Source: Halioglobus sp. (GTDB lineage: Bacteria; Pseudomonadota; Gammaproteobacteria; Pseudomonadales; Halieaceae). Taken from it: a DNA stretch of 64,000 nucleotides. The stretch is from the NCBI GenBank assembly GCA_002699145.1, contig PABK01000004.1:1-64000 (forward strand), given 5' to 3'. The position numbers and the translations under genes are program-made. The notes below the pieces were generated by a model. The model searched no databases. It was given only the letters and a program-made list of their open reading frames with translations, and had not been told where the DNA came from. This document shows, one piece after another, positions 44,899-58,500 of this stretch (position 1 is its first letter; each line of letters starts with the position of its first letter).

Positions 44899-46546
44899 AT
44901 GCGCGCTCCTTGAACGGTTCGATGCCGACACGGCGGTAGGTGTCCAGGAAAGTCTCTTCCTCTGCTCGCAGGGACAGGTAGGTGGACAGGATGCGTTCGA
45001 CGACATCCGGCATGTCCTCCTGCTTGAAGGACGGCCCGAGTATCTTGCCGAGCGAGGCGTCCTTGCCCTGGTTGCCGCCCAGGCTGACCTGGTAAAACTC
45101 CTGTCCCTTCTTGTCCACGCCGAGAATGCCGATGTGGCCGACGTGGTGGTGCCCGCAGGCGTTCATGCACCCGCTGATATTCAGATCCAGCGGGCCCAGG
45201 TCGTAGACGTAGTCGAGGTCGTCGAAGCGCGCCTGTATGGCTTCCGCCACGGGGATGGACTTGGCATTGGCCAGGGAGCAGTAGTCGCCGCCGGGGCAGC
45301 AGATAATATCCGTGAGATAGCCGATGTTCGGCGTGGCCAGGCGTGCGCCCTGTAGTTCGCGCCACAGTGTGTGCAGGTCCGCCATGCGCACGTCGGCCAG
45401 CACCATGTTCTGCTGATGCGTGTTGCGTACCTCGCCCATTGAATAGCGGTCCGCCAGGTCGGCCAGCAGTTCCAGTTGTTCAGCGGTAATGTCGCCCGGC
45501 GGGAAGCCGGTGGCTTTCAGCGACAGGGTGACGCTGCGGTAGCCGTCCGCCTTGTGTGCGCGGGTATTGCGCAATACCCAGTTGGCGAAAATGGAGTCGG
45601 CGTCGCACTGCGCCTGCAGCACCTGTTGCGCGGCGTCCTGCTCCAGGGCCTCGTAATCCGGCGTGGTGAAAAAGCTGCGCGCACGCTCGAATTCCTCGTC
45701 GGTGAGGGTGGTCGGGCCGTCCTTGAGCGACTGCCATTGTTCCTCCACCGCGGCGCGAAAGGCGTCCACACCCATGGCCTTGACGAGGATCTTGATGCGC
45801 GCCTTGAACTTGTTGTCGCGCCGGCCGTGCTGGTTGTAGACGCGCAGTATGGCCTCCAGGTAGGAGAGCATGTGTCGCGGCTCCAGCCATTCGCAGATGA
45901 CCGAGCCAATCACCGGTGTGCGGCCGAGGCCACCGCCAACCATGACCTGCAGGCCGATGTCGCCGGCGTCGTTCGCCACCAGTTCGATACCTATATCGTG
46001 GACGTGGATAGCGGCGCGGTCTTTTTGCGAGGCGCACACGGCGATCTTGAACTTGCGCGGCAGGAAGGCGAATTCCGGGTGCAGCGTGGACCATTGGCGA
46101 ATGATCTCACAGTAGGGCCGCGGATCGACCAGTTCATCCGGGGATACGCCCGCGTACTCGTCGGTCGTCGTATTGCGGATGCAGTTGCCGCTGGTTTGTA
46201 TGGCGTGCATCTGCACGCTGGCCAGTTCGGCCAGGATGTCGGGCACCTCTTCCAGGCGCGGCCAGTTCATCTGTATGTTCTGGCGCGTGCTGACATGCAC
46301 GTAACCCTTGTCGTAGTCGCGGGAAATGCTCGCCAGTTTGCGCAGTTGACGGGTGTTGAGCAGGCCGTAGGGCACCGCGATGCGCAGCATGGGCGCCAGG
46401 CGCTGCACATAAAGGCCGTTCTGCAGGCGCAGGGGCAGGAACTGCTCCTCGCTGATTTCACCCGCGAGATAGCGCCGCGTCTGGTCGCGGTACTGGGCGA
46501 CGCGCTCGTCAATGATTTGCTGGTCGTATTTGTCGTAGACGTACAT
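44882..46546 (-). CDS. cysI: Sulfite/nitrite reductase hemoprotein (CysI-type)
   Basis: The product reduces sulfite to sulfide for cysteine synthesis. The 554-residue protein starts MYVYDKYDQQII, as in Pseudomonas CysI. It has two siroheme/ferredoxin-like repeats, and the 4Fe-4S-siroheme cysteines are in CCPGGDYC (about 436-443) and CMNAC (about 475-479). The upstream ATG at 46570 would add eight residues. With DUF934 next door, an assimilatory ferredoxin-linked sulfite reductase is more likely than a nitrite reductase. Confidence 0.9.
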   Translation of the reverse strand: MYVYDKYDQQIIDERVAQYRDQTRRYLAGEISEEQFLPLRLQNGLYVQRLAPMLRIAVPYGLLNTRQLRKLASISRDYDKGYVHVSTRQNIQMNWPRLEEVPDILAELASVQMHAIQTSGNCIRNTTTDEYAGVSPDELVDPRPYCEIIRQWSTLHPEFAFLPRKFKIAVCASQKDRAAIHVHDIGIELVANDAGDIGLQVMVGGGLGRTPVIGSVICEWLEPRHMLSYLEAILRVYNQHGRRDNKFKARIKILVKAMGVDAFRAAVEEQWQSLKDGPTTLTDEEFERARSFFTTPDYEALEQDAAQQVLQAQCDADSIFANWVLRNTRAHKADGYRSVTLSLKATGFPPGDITAEQLELLADLADRYSMGEVRNTHQQNMVLADVRMADLHTLWRELQGARLATPNIGYLTDIICCPGGDYCSLANAKSIPVAEAIQARFDDLDYVYDLGPLDLNISGCMNACGHHHVGHIGILGVDKKGQEFYQVSLGGNQGKDASLGKILGPSFKQEDMPDVVERILSTYLSLRAEEETFLDTYRRVGIEPFKERAYAEVN

Positions 46547-46685
46547 CGGTGTTTCCGGCGGGGCGATCATGGGCCCGGTAAAATAAAGGGCGCTACCTTA
46601 CCAGAAAACTACCCCGCACAAATAGTCTGAATATTCATAAGGTTAGAACGCTCCAGCGCATGGCCGCCGGGGACGGTTCGCGGCC

Positions 46686-46714
46686 TTGGGCCGGGGCCCC
46701 GGTGCGGGTATAAT
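46686..46714 (+). promoter_or_regulatory. Sigma-70 promoter of the small membrane gene
   Basis: TTGGGC (46686-46691), a 17-bp spacer and a consensus TATAAT (46709-46714) lie 37 bp before the ATG of the 40-residue gene. Confidence 0.7.
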
Positions 46715-46751
46715 GCCGCCCGCCAGGACCTTTTTACCAGTGGAGTAAACC

Positions 46752-46874
46752 ATGTCTGATCAAGTCAACAGCGAGCGCGAGGCGGACGGCGCCGCGGATT
46801 CCATCGCCGCCACCGCCATCATCGGCATCGTCGTGCTGGGTATGTATATCTGGCTGTCGGGTATGCCGACCTGA
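46752..46874 (+). CDS. 40-residue single-pass membrane protein
   Basis: The frame encodes a 40-residue protein: an acidic hydrophilic N-terminus (MSDQVNSEREADGAAD) and one membrane helix (about 17-37, SIAATAIIGIVVLGMYIWLS). It has a consensus promoter 37 bp upstream and a GTGGAGTAA ribosome site, so it is very likely a real gene despite its size. It sits between cysI (divergent) and the DUF2970 gene (convergent). Function unknown; no family recognised. Confidence 0.7.
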   Translation: MSDQVNSEREADGAADSIAATAIIGIVVLGMYIWLSGMPT

Positions 46875-46911
46875 TGTGCCCGGGGCCCCCGGCCGGGGCC
46901 CCGCCTGCCCG

Positions 46912-47169
46912 CTACTGCCCGGTCCCGCTCAGCACCAGCTGCACCACGGTGAACACCGTGCCGATGAACAGCCCGGTGAATATGATGCCGGCGGCGATGA
47001 ACACCCCGATCCTGCCCTGTTTGAAATCGCGCTCGCGATTTTTGCTGCTCTGCACGCCCAGTCCGGCCGCCATCACACTGCCGACGACCTGCAGGGGGTT
47101 GAGACTGCCGCTGGCTTTCTCATCTTTGCCGGGGGCGGTGCCGCCGGGCTGTGGCTCTGTTTCGCTCAT
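46912..47169 (-). CDS. DUF2970 family membrane protein
   Basis: The 85-residue product has a disordered N-terminus and a DUF2970-like core (NPLQVVGSVMAAGLGVQSSKNRERDF) followed by one membrane helix (about 55-80). Function is unknown. Its start lies three bases after the metH stop, so it probably shares the metH transcript. Confidence 0.8.
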   Translation of the reverse strand: MSETEPQPGGTAPGKDEKASGSLNPLQVVGSVMAAGLGVQSSKNRERDFKQGRIGVFIAAGIIFTGLFIGTVFTVVQLVLSGTGQ

Positions 47170-47172
47170 GTT

Positions 47173-50865
<3,693 letters not shown>

Positions 50866-50992
50866 TGTTATGCCCTATTGCCACTACTTGCGGAGGGGAT
50901 TTGAAGCCCCCGAAAAAGCCCGATATGTTACCAGATTGTGGCCGCCAGTTGCCGGGGATTGCGGGGCGGCCTCACACTTTTGCCAACAAGTT

Positions 50993-51023
50993 TGCTAGAA
51001 TACCTGAGTAAATTACTCGGAAT
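50993..51023 (+). promoter_or_regulatory. Extended -10 promoter with candidate IscR operator for nfuA
   Basis: An extended -10, TGCTAGAAT (50993-51001), overlaps a palindromic site, 51000-51023, with halves ATACCTGAGT and TTACTCGGAAT around AAA. This resembles the type 1 IscR site found before isc and other Fe-S genes. IscR bound here would cover the transcription start, which suggests repression when Fe-S supply is adequate. Confidence 0.6.
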
Positions 51024-51033
51024 GGGGCAAGTC

Positions 51034-51609
51034 ATGGTTACCATCACGGAATCGGCACAGGATTACCTGGCGGAGCTGCTGTCGAAGCAGGAAGACGCAC
51101 TGGGCGTCAGGGTATTTATCAACCAGCCCGGCACGCCCAGGGCCGAGACCTGCATTGCCTATTGCCGCGAAGGCGATGTGCAGGAGGGCGACGAGAAGCA
51201 CGAGCTGGACAAGTTCGCCGTCTGGTACGAGGGCCGCAGCCTGCCCTTCCTCGAGGACGCCCTGGTGGACTACGCCAAGGACCGTATGGGCGGGCAGCTC
51301 ACCATCAAGGCGCCCAATGCCAAGATGCCCCGGGTGGGCGATGACAGCCCGCTGGAGGACCGCATCAACTACGTCCTGTACAACGAGGTCAACCCAGCCC
51401 TGGCCGCCCACGGCGGCGAGGTCAGCCTGGTGGAAGTGACCGGGGAAAGTGTCGCGGTGCTGCAGTTCGGCGGCGGCTGCCAGGGCTGCAGCGCGGTGGA
51501 CATGACGCTCAAGGGCGGTGTCGAGAAGACCTTGATGGAGCAGATTCCGCAACTGTCCGGCGTGCGTGACATCACCGACCACACGGATACCTCGCAGGCG
51601 TACTACTAG
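51034..51609 (+). CDS. nfuA: Fe-S biogenesis scaffold/carrier NfuA
   Basis: NfuA delivers 4Fe-4S clusters to targets, especially under stress. The 191-residue product has an N-terminal degenerate A-type domain (about 1-95, [16 protein letters not shown]) and a C-terminal Nfu domain with the cluster-binding CxxC in [15 protein letters not shown]. The ATG at 51034 is used; the earlier frame lies across the promoter. The IscR-like site upstream supports the role. Confidence 0.95.
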   Translation: MVTITESAQDYLAELLSKQEDALGVRVFINQPGTPRAETCIAYCREGDVQEGDEKHELDKFAVWYEGRSLPFLEDALVDYAKDRMGGQLTIKAPNAKMPRVGDDSPLEDRINYVLYNEVNPALAAHGGEVSLVEVTGESVAVLQFGGGCQGCSAVDMTLKGGVEKTLMEQIPQLSGVRDITDHTDTSQAYY

Positions 51610-51654
51610 CGCCGCCTGGCCCGGGCCGGGAGGCCCGGGGCTATCTCTGCCCGC

Positions 51655-52725
51655 TCAGACCCTGCCCGGCAGGACGTCCCTGAGCATATCGCGCATCTGC
51701 CGCAGGCAGGCCTCGGTGGAGTCCCAGCCGATGCAGCCGTCAGTCACCGACACACCGTACTCCAGTTCGTCGAGGTTCGCCGGGATGGACTGGTTGCCGG
51801 CCTTGAGGTTGCTCTCGATCATCAGCGCCACGATCGAGCGGTTGCCCTCGATAATCTGGTTGCACACGTTCTCCGCGACCAGCGGCTGCAGTTCCGGCTG
51901 CTTGTTCGAATTCGCGTGGCTGCAGTCGACCATGATGCGCGCGGGAATGCCGGCTTCGGCCAGGGCGGCCTCCGCCAGTTTGACGTGCACCGAATCGTAG
52001 TTCGGGCCCTGGCTGCCTCCGCGCAGGACGATGTGCGCGTAGCGGTTGCCGCGTGTGGTGAACACCGCGACCTGGCCCTGCCGATTGATGCCGAGAAAGC
52101 GGTGTGGCTTGGCCGCGGACTTGAGCGCGTTGGTGGCCACCGTCAGGCCGCCGTCGGTACCGTTCTTGAACCCGACCGCCGAGGACAGGCCGCTGGCCAT
52201 CTCGCGGTGGGTCTGCGATTCCGTGGTGCGCGCACCGATGGCGCTCCAGCTGATCAGGTCCTGCAGGTACTGGGGTGAAATCGGGTCCAGCGCCTCGGTG
52301 GAGGTGGGCAGCCCCAGTTCGAGGATGTCCAGCAGCAGCTTGCGCGCGATGTGCAGGCCCTCCTGGATCTTGAACGAGTCATCCAGGTGGGGGTCGTTGA
52401 CCAGTCCCTTCCAGCCGACCGTGGTGCGCGGCTTCTCGAAATAGACACGCATGACGATGTACAGGGTGTCGGAGAGTTCGTCGGCCAGTGCCTTCAGGCG
52501 CCTGGCGTAATCCATGGCCGCGGCGGGGTCGTGGATGGAGCAGGGACCGACGACGACGAACAGCCGGTGGTCCTTGCCGTCCAGGATGTCCTGGATGGTC
52601 TGGCGGCTGCCGACCACGGTGTCGTGCACTGTCTCGGACATCGGCAGCGCCTGCTTCAGGGCTTCCGGCGTGATCAGCACGTCCTGCGCGTCGACATTGA
52701 CGTTGTGTACTTCGATGTTGCTCAT
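51655..52725 (-). CDS. 3-deoxy-7-phosphoheptulonate synthase
   Basis: DAHP synthase condenses PEP and erythrose-4-phosphate, the first shikimate step. The 356-residue product is the type I (AroF/G/H) form: VVGPCSIHD, MRVYFEKPRTTVGWKG, GTDGG, VMVDCSHAN-type (IMVDCSHANSNK) and the C-terminal SVTDGCIGWDST segments. Which feedback class (Phe, Tyr, Trp) applies cannot be told from sequence here. It is convergent with nfuA. Confidence 0.95.
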   Translation of the reverse strand: MSNIEVHNVNVDAQDVLITPEALKQALPMSETVHDTVVGSRQTIQDILDGKDHRLFVVVGPCSIHDPAAAMDYARRLKALADELSDTLYIVMRVYFEKPRTTVGWKGLVNDPHLDDSFKIQEGLHIARKLLLDILELGLPTSTEALDPISPQYLQDLISWSAIGARTTESQTHREMASGLSSAVGFKNGTDGGLTVATNALKSAAKPHRFLGINRQGQVAVFTTRGNRYAHIVLRGGSQGPNYDSVHVKLAEAALAEAGIPARIMVDCSHANSNKQPELQPLVAENVCNQIIEGNRSIVALMIESNLKAGNQSIPANLDELEYGVSVTDGCIGWDSTEACLRQMRDMLRDVLPGRV

Positions 52726-52874
52726 CGGTGTCTACCTGATAAAGTGAATCCGGTTTTCTCGTCCGGTGTGAGGTCGGTCCGAAAGGGCCGGAAGCGCGCC
52801 GGGCGCGCATTTTATAGCAGTCGGGGCGCTTTGTGTAGGCGCGCCGGCCAGGTGCACCTCCGCGGGAGCCAAGA

Positions 52875-55562
52875 TTGGCGCACAGCCTGTACGACATCGC
52901 GAGCCTGCAACCCTGGATCGAGCAGGGCTGCGCCATCCTCACCCCCAACCTGCGCCTGTCGCGGCGCATCGCCAGCGAGTGGAACGCGGCCATGGCCGCA
53001 GGCGGCGCGCGCGTCTGGGAGCCTCTCGCGGTGTCGCCGCTGGAGGAGTGGCTGCTGCGACGCTGGGAAGAGTGCCAGCGCGATGGCCTGCTGCCCCCCG
53101 CCGTGCTGCTCTCGCGACAGCAGGAGTTGTGGTTGTGGCGCCAGGCCATCGACGCCCACGCGCGCGAAGCGCAGGTCCCGGCCCTGCTGCATCCCGCGGG
53201 GGCCGCCGAGTGGGCCAGCGAGGCGCGCGAACTGCTGTTGCGCCATGATGTCGACCCCGCCGCGGCGCGGCAGCGACAGTTGTTCGGGATGGAGCCAGAC
53301 TGCGCGGTTTTTCTCGCCTGGCTGGAGCGTTTCCAGCGTTCCCTGGAGCGCGCGGGCGCCTGTACCCGGGGCGACGCATTCGCGGCGCTGGCCGGGTTGT
53401 CCGGGCATGCCCCGGCAGCGGCGGTGGCGCTGGTGGCGTGCAGCGACCTGGAGCCGGTGCTGCAGGCTGCGCTGCAGACGTCCGCCGCCGCGGTGCACAC
53501 GGTGCCGTCGCCGGCCCGCGACGCGACCTGCGCCGCGTATGCGTTTGCCGATGCGCGCGGTGAACTGGAAGCGGTGGCTGGCTGGGCATCGCGGCTGGTG
53601 CGCGGGTCGCCGGGCACTACCGTCGGTATCGTGCTGTCCAGCGAGAATACCGAGCGGGTCGCGCTGGAGTATTTCCTGCGCCGCGAATTCGACTGCCTGG
53701 GCGAGAACTACAACAGCCTGCCGGTGAACTTTTCCGCCGGCATGAGCCTGGCGCGCACGCCGCTGGTGCGCGATGCGCTGGCGGTGCTCTCCCTGGGCCT
53801 GGACAAGGTCGCCGTGGCGAGCGTTATCGCCCTGCTGCGCTCGCGCTTTCTCGACCTGCGCGACGGCGGCGGGGAACTGGCCGTGGAGCTCGTGCAGCGC
53901 CTCCACGCCGCGGGCGTGGAGGAGGTCAGCCAGGGCGCGCTGCGCAACCTCGCCGGCGCGCTGGGCTCCCCGGAGGGCGCCGGGCTGCGCCTGGGGGAAC
54001 TGCTGCTGGCCATGTCGGGTATGCGCGAGTTGCGCGACAGGGCGCCGCCCTCGACCTGGCTACAACGCTTCAACGCCCTACTGGACCTCTGGGGCTGGCC
54101 CGGCACGGGCACCCTGGACTCGCTGGAGTACCAGCAGGTCTCCCACTGGCAGCAGACCCAGGACGAGTTTCGCGCGCTGGACCTGGTCGCCGCGGCTCTG
54201 GACTACCCGCAGGCGCTGCAACTGTTGCGCGAGGCCTGCGAGGCCCGGGTCTCGCACCCACAGACAGCGGACAGTCCGGTGCAGGTACTCGGGCCGCTGG
54301 AGGCAGTGGGGCTGGCGTTCGATCACCTGTGGGTCTGTGGCATGCAGGCCTCGCGCTGGCCTTCGCCACCGCGCCCCAATCCCTTCATCCCGGTCGCCCT
54401 GCAGGCCGCGCACGCCATGCCCCACGCCACCCCGGAGCGGGAGCGCGCCTTCAGCCAGCGCCTGCTCGACCAGTACCGCGGCGCCTGCGGGCATGTGCAC
54501 GCCAGCTACAGCCGTCAGATCGACGGCGTGCAAGACCTGCCCAGTACCTTGCTCGAGTCCTTCGAGGACGCGGCGGCGCCCGCGCTGGCGCCACTTTATC
54601 CGCCCTGGCGCGAGCAGCAGGAGACCGCGCGGTGGCAGAGCCTGGACGACCGTCGGGGGCCGTCGGTGGCAGAGGTTGAACTGGCGCAACTGCGCGGCGG
54701 TTCGGCGATTATCGCCGACCAGTCCAACTGCGCGTTCCGCGCTTTCGCCAGGCGTCGCCTGCGGGTCGAGCCCTTGCCCGACTTCGTCAGCGGTATTGCG
54801 CCGCAGGAACGCGGCAATATCGTACACCGCGCGCTGGAAGTCCTGTGGCAGGAAGTGGGCGCGCGGGACCGCCTGCCGCGGCCGGGAGAGCCACTGCGCG
54901 AACTGGTGACGCGCGCCGTGGAGCGCGGCCTGGAGCGGTTGCCGGACCACCGCAGGATCGCCCTGGGGGTGTCCTGTGTCGACCTCGAGCGGCGCTGTCT
55001 GCAGCAACTGCTGGAGGAATGGCTGGAAGTCGAGCGCGAACGCGGCGAGGCGTTCACCGTCGCGGCCACGGAAGACAAGCTCGAGGTCAGCCTGGGTACG
55101 CTGCCCCTGAGCCTGCGCGTCGACCGGGTGGATGAACTGTCCGGCGGCGGCCGCATGATCATCGACTACAAGACCGGCAAGTGCGCTGTCGGCGACTGGG
55201 TCGGCGAGCGGCCGAAGGAACCCCAGTTGTTGCTGTACCTGCTGGCCTCCGGGCAGGCCCCCACGGCGCTGGCCTTCGCCCAGGTGCGACCCGGCGATTG
55301 CGCCTATGTCGGGCTGGGCGAGTCCGGCTCTGTCCCCGGGGTGCGCACCGACGTGGCCAGGGTCGTCGGCGAAAAGATGGCGGCGCAGGACTGGCCGGCG
55401 CTGCGCGACGAGTGGCGGCGCGTGCTGGAGCGCCTGGCCGAGGACTTCCTCGATGGCGAGGCGGCGGTGGACCCGCTGCGCGGCGCCTGCACCTTCTGCG
55501 GCCTGCAGGCGCTGTGTCGCGTCGGTTATACGACGGCGGACACGGCGGGGGAGAGCGCATGA
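52875..55562 (+). CDS. AddB-like PD-(D/E)XK nuclease family protein
   Basis: The 895-residue product resembles the AddB/RexB-type partner of AddA found in proteobacteria (the 'probable DNA repair protein' family). The C-terminal RecB-like nuclease has IIDYKTGK (about 757-764), with IVHRALEVLW upstream. A C-terminal cysteine cluster (CTFCGLQALCR), with an upstream Cys, could bind an Fe-S cluster as in AddB. The helicase-like N part has no clear Walker A. It starts with TTG (52875) after GGGAG and overlaps addA by four bases. Confidence 0.82.
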   Translation: MAHSLYDIASLQPWIEQGCAILTPNLRLSRRIASEWNAAMAAGGARVWEPLAVSPLEEWLLRRWEECQRDGLLPPAVLLSRQQELWLWRQAIDAHAREAQVPALLHPAGAAEWASEARELLLRHDVDPAAARQRQLFGMEPDCAVFLAWLERFQRSLERAGACTRGDAFAALAGLSGHAPAAAVALVACSDLEPVLQAALQTSAAAVHTVPSPARDATCAAYAFADARGELEAVAGWASRLVRGSPGTTVGIVLSSENTERVALEYFLRREFDCLGENYNSLPVNFSAGMSLARTPLVRDALAVLSLGLDKVAVASVIALLRSRFLDLRDGGGELAVELVQRLHAAGVEEVSQGALRNLAGALGSPEGAGLRLGELLLAMSGMRELRDRAPPSTWLQRFNALLDLWGWPGTGTLDSLEYQQVSHWQQTQDEFRALDLVAAALDYPQALQLLREACEARVSHPQTADSPVQVLGPLEAVGLAFDHLWVCGMQASRWPSPPRPNPFIPVALQAAHAMPHATPERERAFSQRLLDQYRGACGHVHASYSRQIDGVQDLPSTLLESFEDAAAPALAPLYPPWREQQETARWQSLDDRRGPSVAEVELAQLRGGSAIIADQSNCAFRAFARRRLRVEPLPDFVSGIAPQERGNIVHRALEVLWQEVGARDRLPRPGEPLRELVTRAVERGLERLPDHRRIALGVSCVDLERRCLQQLLEEWLEVERERGEAFTVAATEDKLEVSLGTLPLSLRVDRVDELSGGGRMIIDYKTGKCAVGDWVGERPKEPQLLLYLLASGQAPTALAFAQVRPGDCAYVGLGESGSVPGVRTDVARVVGEKMAAQDWPALRDEWRRVLERLAEDFLDGEAAVDPLRGACTFCGLQALCRVGYTTADTAGESA

Positions 55563-58500
55563 GCGGGGTGGTCGACAGTGCCCAGCGGCGCGACGCCACG
55601 GACCCCCTGCGCAGTGTTTGCGTCACCGCGCCGGCCGGTTCGGGCAAGACCGAGCTGCTTATCCAGCGCTACCTGGGCCTGTTGGCGCGGGTGGCGCGGC
55701 CCGAGCAGGTGCTGGCCATCACTTTTACCCGCAAGGCCGCCGCGGAAATGCGTGAACGCGTGTTGCAGGCGCTGGATGGGGCCCGGCGCGAGCTGCCCTG
55801 CGACAGTGACCACCAGCGCCATACCCGCGCGCTGGCGCAGGCGGCGCTGGACGCGGATGCGCGCGGTGAGTGGCACCTGCTGCAGAATGTCGCCCGCCTG
55901 AATATCAAGACCATCGACAGCTTCTGCGCGGGCCTGACCCGGCAGATGCCCGTGCTCAGCCACTGCGGCGGGCAGGCCAGTCCGGCGGAGGACGCGACGC
56001 CGTTGTACGAAGAGGCGGTGAACGAACTGTTCGCGCTGCTCGACAGCGGCCATCGCGTCGCCGCGGACCTGCGCGCCCTGCTGGCGCATTTCGACAATCG
56101 CTGGCAGAGCGTGCGCGAACTGCTGGTCGGCATGCTGGATCGCCGCGACCAGTGGGGCGCGTACATCGGGGTGCACGAGTCGCCCGCGGAATCGGAGGCC
56201 TACCTGGTGCAGGTCGTCGAACAGCTGGTGGCGGCGCAGTTGCGCGAGACTGAACGCCTGCTGCTGCCCTACCGCGAGCAGATCGTCGAATTGCAACAGT
56301 TCGCGGCGCGCAATCTCGGTGCGCAGCCGCTCGCCGACTTCCCGGCGAGCGAGCCGGGAGAACTGGCGCGCTGGCGACAGGTGGCCGACCTGTTCCTGAC
56401 CGGCAAGAGCGAATGGCGCAGCCCCCGCGGCATCAGCAAGCAGTGCGGATTTCCCGCGGACAAGACCGGGGAGCCGAAACTGCGCAAGGAACAGATGATC
56501 GAACTGCTGGGGGAACTGGGAACGATCCCGGAGCTGTCTGGCCTGCTGGCGGGCCTGCGCATCCTGCCCGAGGTGGAAGTCGGTTCACAGGCCTGGCAGC
56601 TTGCGCTCGCCCTGTCGCGCCTGCTGCCCGTGCTGCAGGCCCAGCTGTTGCTGGTGTTCAGCCGTCACGGCGCCGTCGACTACAGCCAGTTGTCGCAGTC
56701 CGCGCTGCAGGCCCTGGGCCCGGACGACGCGCCTACCGACCTGGCGCTGCGGCTCGACTACCGTATCGAACATATCCTCGTCGACGAATTCCAGGACACC
56801 TCGAGCAACCAGTACAACCTGCTGCACCGGCTCACGCGCGGCTGGGGCGAGCACAATGCCGCCAACCCCGGCGCGCCGCGCACCCTGTTGGTGGTGGGCG
56901 ACGCCATGCAGTCCATCTACGGCTTTCGCGACGCCAACGTCGGCCTGTTCTACCAGGCCAGGGACCACGGTTTCAACGGCGTCGCACTGGAGCACCTGCA
57001 ACTGCGCTGCAATTTCCGCTCCGCGGCCGGCGTGGTGCAGTGGGTCAACGACACCTTCGCACGCCACTTCCCGGACGCCGCGGATATCGATCGGGGGCAG
57101 GTTCCCTACAGCAGCGCCGAGGCGGTATCTGCACACAGCGGTGCACAGCCGGTCACGCTCGACGGCTTCAGGGGCGACGGCGGGCAGGACGCGGAGGTCG
57201 AGTTCATCAGCACGCAGATCCAGCGGTATGTGGCTGCGGGTGAAAACGATATCGCGGTGCTCGGCCGACAGCGCAATCACCTGCGGCCCATACTGCGACG
57301 GCTCAAGGAACTCGGCGTGGCCTGCCAGGCGGCGGAACTGGACCGCCTGGACAGCTCGCCGGTGGCCGGCGACCTGCTCAGCCTGTGTCGCGCGCTGGCC
57401 AACGATGCGGACCGCGTCGCCTGGATGGCGCTGCTGCGCGCACCCTGGTGCGGCCTGTCGCTGCAGGACCTGCTGCGCGTGTCGCGCTGGCAGGGAGCAT
57501 CGCCGCGACAACCCCTGCGTACCCTGATTGCCGACACCGAGCTGCACGAGCACCTCGGCGCTGAGGCCGGCACGAGGCTCGCCCGTTTGCACGCGGTGCT
57601 CCAGCGCGCCTGGGCGCAGCGCGACAGGCTCGGCCTGCGCGTGTGGATCGAGCAGGCCTGGCTCGCGCTCGGCGGGCCGGGCTGTGCGGCCGATGCGCTG
57701 GCGCTGGAAGATGCGCAGAGCTTTTTTATCCTGCTGGAGCAGGCTGAGAACACGGGTCTGGGCCTGGATGTCGACTGGCTGCAACAGCAGGTCGAGAAGA
57801 CCTTCATGAGCGGCGGCGACGGCGATGCCCCGGTGCAGTTGCTGACCCTGCACAAGGCCAAGGGCCTGGAGTTCGGGCGCGTCTTCATGCCGCGACTGGA
57901 CGGGGGCTCGCGTTCCGCCAAGGCCGAACTGCTGCGCTGGGACGAGCAGGTGGGCGAGGGCGGCGAGCCCGTTTTCCTGCTCGCCGCGAACGACCGCAGC
58001 GCGCCCGGCGAAGCGACGCTGTACCGCTACCTGGGCGAACGGCGCAAGGAAAAGGAGCGCAACGAGGCCATCCGCCTGTTGTATGTCGGCGCCACCCGCG
58101 CCGCGCGACAGCTGCACCTGAGCGCCTCGGTAAGCTGGGACGAGCAAAAGGATCGGCCGAAAAAACCTTCCGGTTGCCTGCTCGAAACCATCTGGGACAC
58201 CTTTGTGGAACAGGCCTGCTGGCACGAGGCGGCATCCGCCGCGACGGACGTGGACAGTGGGCCGCCGTTGCTGCAGCGCCTGGCAGCGGACAGCCTGCCC
58301 GCAGCGCCGCCGCTGCCGGCAGAACAACAGGCAGACCCCTCGCAGAACAGTGCGCGACGCGCCGACAACCACCTGGAACGGGTCGTGGGCACGGTGGTGC
58401 ACCTGGCGCTGGAGGAGTTGTCCCTGGGGGGCGAGCCGCCGCAGGACTGCCGCCCCGACGACAGGGAGCGCTGGCGCCGCGCGCTGCGCATGCAGGGGCT

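Noticed and set aside
50866-51033. Possible cobalamin or SAM riboswitch before metH
   Set aside because: The interval is only 168 bp, is shared with nfuA, and shows no B12-box or SAM-aptamer core.
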